A program made the translations under genes and the position numbers. From positions 1-64,000 of the IMG/VR virus record IMGVR_UViG_3300042695_000382: 64,000 nt of DNA. The stretch is one strand, 5' to 3'. The first letter of the stretch is position 1, and each line of letters starts with the position of its first letter. The notes below the pieces were generated by a model. That model did no database searches, was not told where the DNA came from, and was given only the letters and a program-made list of their open reading frames with translations. Positions 59,101 to 64,000 of this stretch are shown here, one piece after another. Source of the stretch: a virus.

Positions 59101-62100
59101 TGAGGAAAGTTATAATGACTATAAAAGTAAATATGACGAAATATTAACAAAAGCGGAAGGAAAATATTTAGAAGAAACATTACCGTTATTGTCAGAAGCA
59201 TTAACAAGTGGCGACATTAAATATAACGAAAACTTTTTTACAAAATTAGGCGATATTATAAGAAAAATATTTCAAAAATTTGGTATCAAAAAAATTAGTT
59301 TTGAAACCGGTAAAGATGTATTTAATTTTGTAAGAGATTACAATAAAAGTTTTGAGTCTGGTGAATTTAACAAGGCATTTAAAGGGTTGGCCAAGGAAGG
59401 TAAAGTTTCTGGCGTTAAACCAGCTTTGCCGGGTGAAGTTACACAAGATATTAAAGAAAGTCAAGCTATATCAAAAGTTGATCAATTCAAACAAGAATTA
59501 AAAGATCTTGAGGAGGAATATGACGAAGGATTTGGCGATATGAGTGATGAGGAATATACTTCTAAAAAAGCTAATATTCAAATTAAAATAAAAGCGGCTG
59601 AAAAATTAGCTGAAAAAGCACCTATAAAAGAAGAAAAGATTAAAGAAGTAGAGAGTGCAGATGAGGAAGAAGTTAAAAAAATAATAAGAGAAGAGAAAGG
59701 ATCTTTACCATCTAGCAAAGTGCAAGACATATACAATGAGAAAGGATTAGCTGGAGCAAACGATATTATAAAGTTATTTAAACCAATAACAAAACGTATT
59801 GTTGATAAAAGAAGGGACGCTCCTGGATTTGATCGTGAGTTATTAACTGATGAGATTGAAACTGGAGTTGGTGGTATTTTAGATTTAATTCAAAAATATA
59901 ATCCAGACTCAGGTGTTCCTTTGGCTGCTTATATTAATAAGTATTTACCTGTAAGGGCAATTGCTACTTCAAGAAGAATATTAGAAGGGGACTTTAAAAA
60001 AGACGTTACAGAAGAGAAAGGTTTAATGGCTGAAGAAACTGTTTCTGAGGCAAAAGAAAAACCAAAATATAAAAACGCATTAGAATCAAAAGTTTTTGAG
60101 CCAGAGGTGATAAAAACAATGCAAGATAAGATTGTAGTGCAACTACGCACCTTAAAGTCTCGTATTGACGAACCTATTTCATTAAATCGTACTGTTACTC
60201 CATTAATTGCAGAAATCAGGGACGCGGTTGGTAAACAATTGGATATTGATGTTAAAAAAGCAATGGGGGGTAAGAAAGATGGGGAACTTGTTAAATGGCT
60301 TTTAAAAAATAAGCGTTATGTTTTAGAGAATATGACTACTACATGGCTGATGGGAGCTAATGGGCAAGGTGGTATACCCCAGGCAATTCAAAAAAGTATA
60401 GATGGTAAATGGGTAAATTATCCTGATTGGGTTGATAAAAAAATAGATAGAGAAACTGTTTCAACAGATAATGCAGGAAGAACTTCTGGAGCGGAATTAG
60501 TTAGAAGATTACCAAATGTATTTAATAATATATCTGATGCTGTTTATTTAAGCCAAGTTGTTGGTCCTGACGGAAATCCTATTAGAGGTAGAAAAGAATC
60601 ATTAGGGAAAGCTGTTGCCGAGGAAACTGCTTTTGACATAGTAAATAAAGATCTTGCTGAAGGAGGAGTCATATCCGATGTACTAATCGCCAATCAAGAA
60701 AGGCTTGGAGCTGAAATAAAAGAAAATTTTGCAAATGAAATAGCCAGACAAGCCGAAAGAGGTAATATTAAACAATCAGAAAAACTTATTAGAGGAGTTG
60801 AGGTTTCTTTAGAATTATTAGATGATAATTTATTAGAGGCAGAAACAATAGAAGATGAGGTTAAAGTTATTAATAATTGGCTTGCTTCTAGTGGAAGATC
60901 ATTAAGAACATTAGCTTCTTTTCTAGGTGGTGAATTAAAAGAATATACTACAAATAAAGGGTTGTTTGAAGAAATTGTTTTAAAAGCTATTAAAGCACGT
61001 TCTAAATTTGAAGGTGAATTAATAAGTAATACTGCTTATAGATTAGGTGATGTTAAAAAGGGTAAATCAATATTCTTTGGTAACGAGAAAGTTCCTTTAT
61101 TCCAAGACATAGATGAAATAAAGAGAAATTGGGTAAAGAATGTTAAAACAATAAATGAACAATCATTACAAGCTACTGAACAATTTATAGATGATATAAA
61201 GAAATTTAAAAACAATAAAAAATACAACAAATATGATTTTGAATCTTATATAGAGCTTTTAAGGCAAGATCAAAGAGGCTTAGTAAGAAAGTTGTCAAAA
61301 GCTGGAATGGCTGTAATAAATTTAGCAAGAGGAACTAAAACTCAATTAGAACACAATCATACAGTTCAGCAAATAGTTGATAAAACTATTGAATTTTATG
61401 ATGGGAAAATAAATGAAAAAGAATTCAGAGAGTTTTTAGATAAAGGGGTGGTAAACCTTATTCCTAAGGATGTGGAAGAATTAATGCCAAAACAACCTAT
61501 TGCCAACGAAAATAGAATGTTTGCTACAGATGTTATATTAAAAATACAAGAATATTTAGATAAAGGAGCAACTTTATATAATGTTGAAGCTGAGTATGGA
61601 TCAAGAGAATATTTCGATGCCCTAGTAAAACTATCAAAATCAGGATTAAACTCAGAACAAGCTAAAAAGGAGTTTGAAGATATAAGAAAAATAGTTGACA
61701 GACTTAATATAAAAGAGTCCGCTAAAATGCCTAAAGAGCAATTATCAGCTGCATTTAATGATATAATTCAAGATGTTAGTGGCATGGAAAACTATAAAGT
61801 ATTTTCTGATATTGTTGCTAGAAGAAGAGGATCAAAAAAGAATAGACTTGATTTATATGTCCCACCATCAGCAGCAGACTTCGAATTACTTTTATATAAC
61901 TTTATAGGTAAAGGTAAAAAAGGAGAAGAGCAAAAGAAATTCTTTGAAGATGCTTTGTTAGTGCCATATACAGAGGGTAATATATTAATGGATGCAGCTA
62001 GACAAGCTATTAAAAGAGAATACAAAAAACTTTTAAATGCTTTCCCTGATATTAATAAAAAACTTGAAAGCTTAACTCCTGATAAAGACTTTACATATGA

Positions 62101-63985
62101 CCAAGCTATTAGAGTTGCCATGTGGAATGAAGGAGGCAAAGATATTCCTGGATTATCAGAAAGAGATGAAAGAAAATTAACGGCTCTTGTTAATGAAGAT
62201 CCAGAATTAAAAGCTTTCAAAGAAGGTCTTACTATAATGGGTAGACAAGGTGTTGGTTGGGTTAATCCTACAGAATATTGGGACGCCAGCACAATTATAT
62301 CAGATTTACATAACTTAACAGAAGGAGATGGTAGAAAGAAATTCTTAGGCGAATTTATTGAAAATGTTGAAGCATTATTTGGTAAATTTAAGGATGGAAG
62401 ATTAGACGATCCTAATATGAATAAGATTGAAGCTGTTTACGGAACAAATGTTAGAGAGGCATTGGAAGATGTAATCTATAGAATGATTTCGGGTAAAAAC
62501 AAAAGCTTTGGTAAAGATAAGGAAACAACAAGATGGAGTAACTGGGTAAATGGATCTACAGGAGCAATCATGTTCTTGAATACTAGATCTGCTGCATTAC
62601 AGTTAATTGGAGCAGTTAACTTCTTAAACTTTAGAGATAACAATCCATACGCTGCGGCAAAAGCATTTGCTAATCAGCCACAATATTGGAAAGACTTCGC
62701 TAAAATTTGGAATTCAGATAAAATGAAGGAAAGACGTGGCGGTTTAAAAGAAGATGTTGCTGCCGCTGAGATTGCTAATTCTGCTGCTACCAGTAAAAAT
62801 AAAGTTGGTGCTGTATTATCTTACTTATTAAAAATTGGATATACTCCAACTCAATTAGCGGATAGTTTTGCTATTGCATCAGGGGGAGCTCCTTTCTATA
62901 GAAATAGAATTGATTCTTACTTAAAAGAAGGATTATCGGAGGAGGAAGCAGAACGTAAAGCATGGAATGATTTCTCTAAAGTTGCTGATGAGACACAACA
63001 GTCAGGAGATCCTAGAGATATATCAAAACAACAAGCAAGTGCAGCTGGTAGATTATTATTGACATTCCAAAATACAGCAATGCAGCAATCACGTATTGTT
63101 AAGAAAGCTGTGTTAGATCTTAAAAACGGTCGAGGTGATGTTAAAACAAACATATCTAAAATAGCTTATTATATTGCTGTCCAGAATATTATGTTCTCTG
63201 TATTACAACAAGGATTATTTGCTGTAGCTTTCAGTGGAGATGATGGCGGTGAGGATGAAGACAAAGAAAAACAAAAAGCAGTAAAGACAAAAGAACAAAA
63301 GTTAATTGGTCTAGCTGATGATGTATTGGATACAATATTAAGAGGAACAGGGTTTCTTGGGGGTATAACAGCTACAACTAAAAACATGATCCTAAAATAC
63401 ATTGAGGAAAAAGAAAAAAAACAATCCGACTATGCCAAAGTTGTTTTAGAAGGAACTAATATTTCTCCTCCTATTGGGTCTAAACTTAATAAACTATACA
63501 GAGGATTAAACCAAACTAAATATGACAAAGACCTTATTAAAGAAAGAGGTTGGGGAGTAATGCAAGATGGTAGAGTTCATTTAGGTCCAATGTATTCAAT
63601 TACGGGACAAGTTGTAGAAGCTACTACAAATATACCAATGGGACGTTTCGTTAATAAAGTTGAGAATGTATCTCAAGCAATGAATTCACAAAATGAAGCA
63701 TGGCAAAGAATAATGATTGGATTAGGATGGAGCCCATTTAGTGTTGGAATAAAAGAAAATGAAGCCGATGCTAAAATAAAAGAAGCCGGAAAAGCTTTAA
63801 GAAAAGAAGAGGGAATTAAAAAATCCGCTGAAACAAGACAAAGAAAAAGAGATTCTATAAGGCAATTACCTTTAGAGGAGCGCATGAAAGTAAGAAAAGA
63901 AGAAGCGCTAAAAAGAAGAAACAAAAGGAAAGAAAGAATCGAGAGAGAAAGAAGATTACGAAGATTAGGAACAAGTATAAAATAG
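56153..63985 (+). CDS. Giant internal virion protein with protease-like and sigma-like segments (2610 aa)
   Basis: Begins AKYINDSGDYFDEEEINQFA. A hydrophobic part lies near residues 480-530 (LTAVGVATGNPVITGLSVAN). HEFLH at residues 905-909 is a zinc-protease motif, with LEETLPLLSEAL about 100 residues later. Near 1225-1277, ETGVGGILDLIQKYNPDSGV then PLAAYINKYLPVRAIATSRR resembles sigma-70 region 2. The C-terminal third has FLNTRSAALQLIGAVNFLNF and FANQPQYWKDF. Probably the large ejected core protein, entering the cell with the DNA. It ends 15 bases before the window edge. Confidence 0.75.
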   Translation: MAKYINDSGDYFDEEEINQFAQDQDTTFEDVIGRNNLVPVEETDQEEDPGKPKKKPTNKQKAVVSQNQQPINGFGKIPENPLGAANVPTAVSTVKPKPKAKPVEQPSLWDDAVGLAKSLFPDSEEDNNGKLTYFEQTPIKVQQQTFNQDSKDAMNATGKFEFLGDYKPEDRALFVSKLLPKTNYTEKKYNQETNEYEVKPKQEAIDYVKSDINPKDFKTQEQLDQAIALNVKKLASQDSAFEFEQNFAKAKAAPLIKQKATEIQKKYKLDNPAEVEKATKELQDYAAKTTTDFLINSQGFQSLNNQFSEIENGAKQDLTKSFGRSKDTFLSAMDITKNVAAAAKEQGAVGKALGTGLELATELVEGAGKGVQNVGQSIKQSLISASHNSIKDLGNTYSDIKDKPNNTPLDKSFAYEWERSNFGVYDPKEQDTPKTYGEAKDRLKKYLDKTNALIGDRVKSIEESKKYIGLFNQADLKDGIQLNDIFQLVGEQTPNIGLTAVGVATGNPVITGLSVANMFTQTYGPQYYNAIETGLKEDLGREPNKEEIAKAIGDGKYADRGEAAAWSALSAATEFAGELNVLKNTGKALGMGNDAKTVLGSLFRGEIKNFGKSAISNAKAITSSALGEYLTESTQQAIDQVSMGLQLQGDAKKYLNLRDINEAGIQGGLVGFVFPFVGAVKTQSAIELKAAATKVATSFDLSSKNIDNLVQVDKFFKAAGDNINERFKVGDITEEQKQSELETLGTIRSAGAKIPSAFSESAKKQSLDLMLEKANIEKEIDGKDKDLVAPETARLKDISAELSAISLGEKLNIPTEVSKDIDTDIKRTRTAIEKLGLQEEIDFQDLNTSADVFTYLSENTELDEAEKKRLSNQYGLFVPLKNGKEALIINKEANNKDLVVTTGQHEFLHKLIYRAVSNNKELQKKIGTDLYNHIEGYLGADVLNNTEFKERYDKYKEQFGVTKSQVESKTKDLEKYFSKGQISEESYNDYKSKYDEILTKAEGKYLEETLPLLSEALTSGDIKYNENFFTKLGDIIRKIFQKFGIKKISFETGKDVFNFVRDYNKSFESGEFNKAFKGLAKEGKVSGVKPALPGEVTQDIKESQAISKVDQFKQELKDLEEEYDEGFGDMSDEEYTSKKANIQIKIKAAEKLAEKAPIKEEKIKEVESADEEEVKKIIREEKGSLPSSKVQDIYNEKGLAGANDIIKLFKPITKRIVDKRRDAPGFDRELLTDEIETGVGGILDLIQKYNPDSGVPLAAYINKYLPVRAIATSRRILEGDFKKDVTEEKGLMAEETVSEAKEKPKYKNALESKVFEPEVIKTMQDKIVVQLRTLKSRIDEPISLNRTVTPLIAEIRDAVGKQLDIDVKKAMGGKKDGELVKWLLKNKRYVLENMTTTWLMGANGQGGIPQAIQKSIDGKWVNYPDWVDKKIDRETVSTDNAGRTSGAELVRRLPNVFNNISDAVYLSQVVGPDGNPIRGRKESLGKAVAEETAFDIVNKDLAEGGVISDVLIANQERLGAEIKENFANEIARQAERGNIKQSEKLIRGVEVSLELLDDNLLEAETIEDEVKVINNWLASSGRSLRTLASFLGGELKEYTTNKGLFEEIVLKAIKARSKFEGELISNTAYRLGDVKKGKSIFFGNEKVPLFQDIDEIKRNWVKNVKTINEQSLQATEQFIDDIKKFKNNKKYNKYDFESYIELLRQDQRGLVRKLSKAGMAVINLARGTKTQLEHNHTVQQIVDKTIEFYDGKINEKEFREFLDKGVVNLIPKDVEELMPKQPIANENRMFATDVILKIQEYLDKGATLYNVEAEYGSREYFDALVKLSKSGLNSEQAKKEFEDIRKIVDRLNIKESAKMPKEQLSAAFNDIIQDVSGMENYKVFSDIVARRRGSKKNRLDLYVPPSAADFELLLYNFIGKGKKGEEQKKFFEDALLVPYTEGNILMDAARQAIKREYKKLLNAFPDINKKLESLTPDKDFTYDQAIRVAMWNEGGKDIPGLSERDERKLTALVNEDPELKAFKEGLTIMGRQGVGWVNPTEYWDASTIISDLHNLTEGDGRKKFLGEFIENVEALFGKFKDGRLDDPNMNKIEAVYGTNVREALEDVIYRMISGKNKSFGKDKETTRWSNWVNGSTGAIMFLNTRSAALQLIGAVNFLNFRDNNPYAAAKAFANQPQYWKDFAKIWNSDKMKERRGGLKEDVAAAEIANSAATSKNKVGAVLSYLLKIGYTPTQLADSFAIASGGAPFYRNRIDSYLKEGLSEEEAERKAWNDFSKVADETQQSGDPRDISKQQASAAGRLLLTFQNTAMQQSRIVKKAVLDLKNGRGDVKTNISKIAYYIAVQNIMFSVLQQGLFAVAFSGDDGGEDEDKEKQKAVKTKEQKLIGLADDVLDTILRGTGFLGGITATTKNMILKYIEEKEKKQSDYAKVVLEGTNISPPIGSKLNKLYRGLNQTKYDKDLIKERGWGVMQDGRVHLGPMYSITGQVVEATTNIPMGRFVNKVENVSQAMNSQNEAWQRIMIGLGWSPFSVGIKENEADAKIKEAGKALRKEEGIKKSAETRQRKRDSIRQLPLEERMKVRKEEALKRRNKRKERIERERRLRRLGTSIK

Positions 63986-64000
63986 GCACCATACCTAATA

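Noticed and set aside
1-64000. CRISPR array, integrase, repressor or insertion sequence
   Set aside because: No regular repeat-spacer array, recombinase motif or terminal inverted repeats with a transposase were seen; mobile elements here are limited to endonuclease genes.

Overview
The window is a 64 kb piece of a tailed, double-stranded DNA bacteriophage genome. It contains no recognisable host genes, integrase or prophage repressor, so a lytic life style is likely. The host is probably a member of Bacteroidota (Flavobacteriia-like). The grounds are the very low G+C, the near absence of Shine-Dalgarno sites (genes start after A-rich leaders), a -7-type TAnnTTTG box, tail fibres with the GFLPPRM C-terminal module familiar from that phylum, and a Gram-negative lysis cassette. 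Virion genes include terminase, portal and capsid plus very large internal proteins, but no sheath or tape measure. This suggests a podovirus-like particle. The sizes of terminase (740 aa), portal (806 aa) and capsid (486 aa) are compatible with Bacteroidota podoviruses of the crAss-like type, but this is inference and was not tested by phylogeny.

Layout. All genes from 1 to about 18.0 kb run leftward. At 1-10.7 kb lie nucleotide and DNA metabolism genes: a class II ribonucleotide reductase cut by the left edge, MazG-like pyrophosphatase fused to a GIY-YIG-like domain, thymidylate synthase, Twinkle/T7-type primase-helicase, SSB-like protein, RecE-like exonuclease with an ERF annealing protein, and a sigma-70 family factor. 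At 10.9-18.0 kb lie about 25 very small, mostly unknown genes arranged in short units. Nearly every unit is preceded by the same 43-bp element, which looks like a phage-specific promoter. The 18.04-18.62 kb stretch is a gene-free switch region with palindromes. From 18.6 kb on everything runs rightward: small basic proteins, two tail fibres that share an N-terminus (20.7-25.4 kb), holin candidates, an M15 endolysin and an overlapping spanin-like pair (25.5-28.2 kb), GroEL and GroES (28.4-30.2 kb), small virion-associated or unknown genes (30.2-34.9 kb), terminase, portal, scaffold and capsid (35.5-43.1 kb), connector and tail proteins (43.2-53.4 kb), and internal or ejection proteins including a 2610-residue giant (53.9-64.0 kb).

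How it fits together. The leftward arm would be expressed first and supply nucleotides, replication, recombination and host take-over functions. The encoded sigma factor is an obvious candidate to read one of the repeated promoter-like motifs. The rightward arm builds the particle, folds it with its own chaperonin and lyses the cell. Four free-standing endonuclease genes (one endonuclease VII-like, two HNH, one GIY-YIG) are scattered among these genes. Two of them sit between duplicated, synonymously diverged copies of a neighbouring coding sequence, a footprint of insertion into a gene. The least explained elements are the 11-copy 43-bp motif, a 47-bp inverted repeat in three copies, a tRNA-like structured stretch at 12.8 kb, and a sigma-region-2-like segment inside the giant virion protein.
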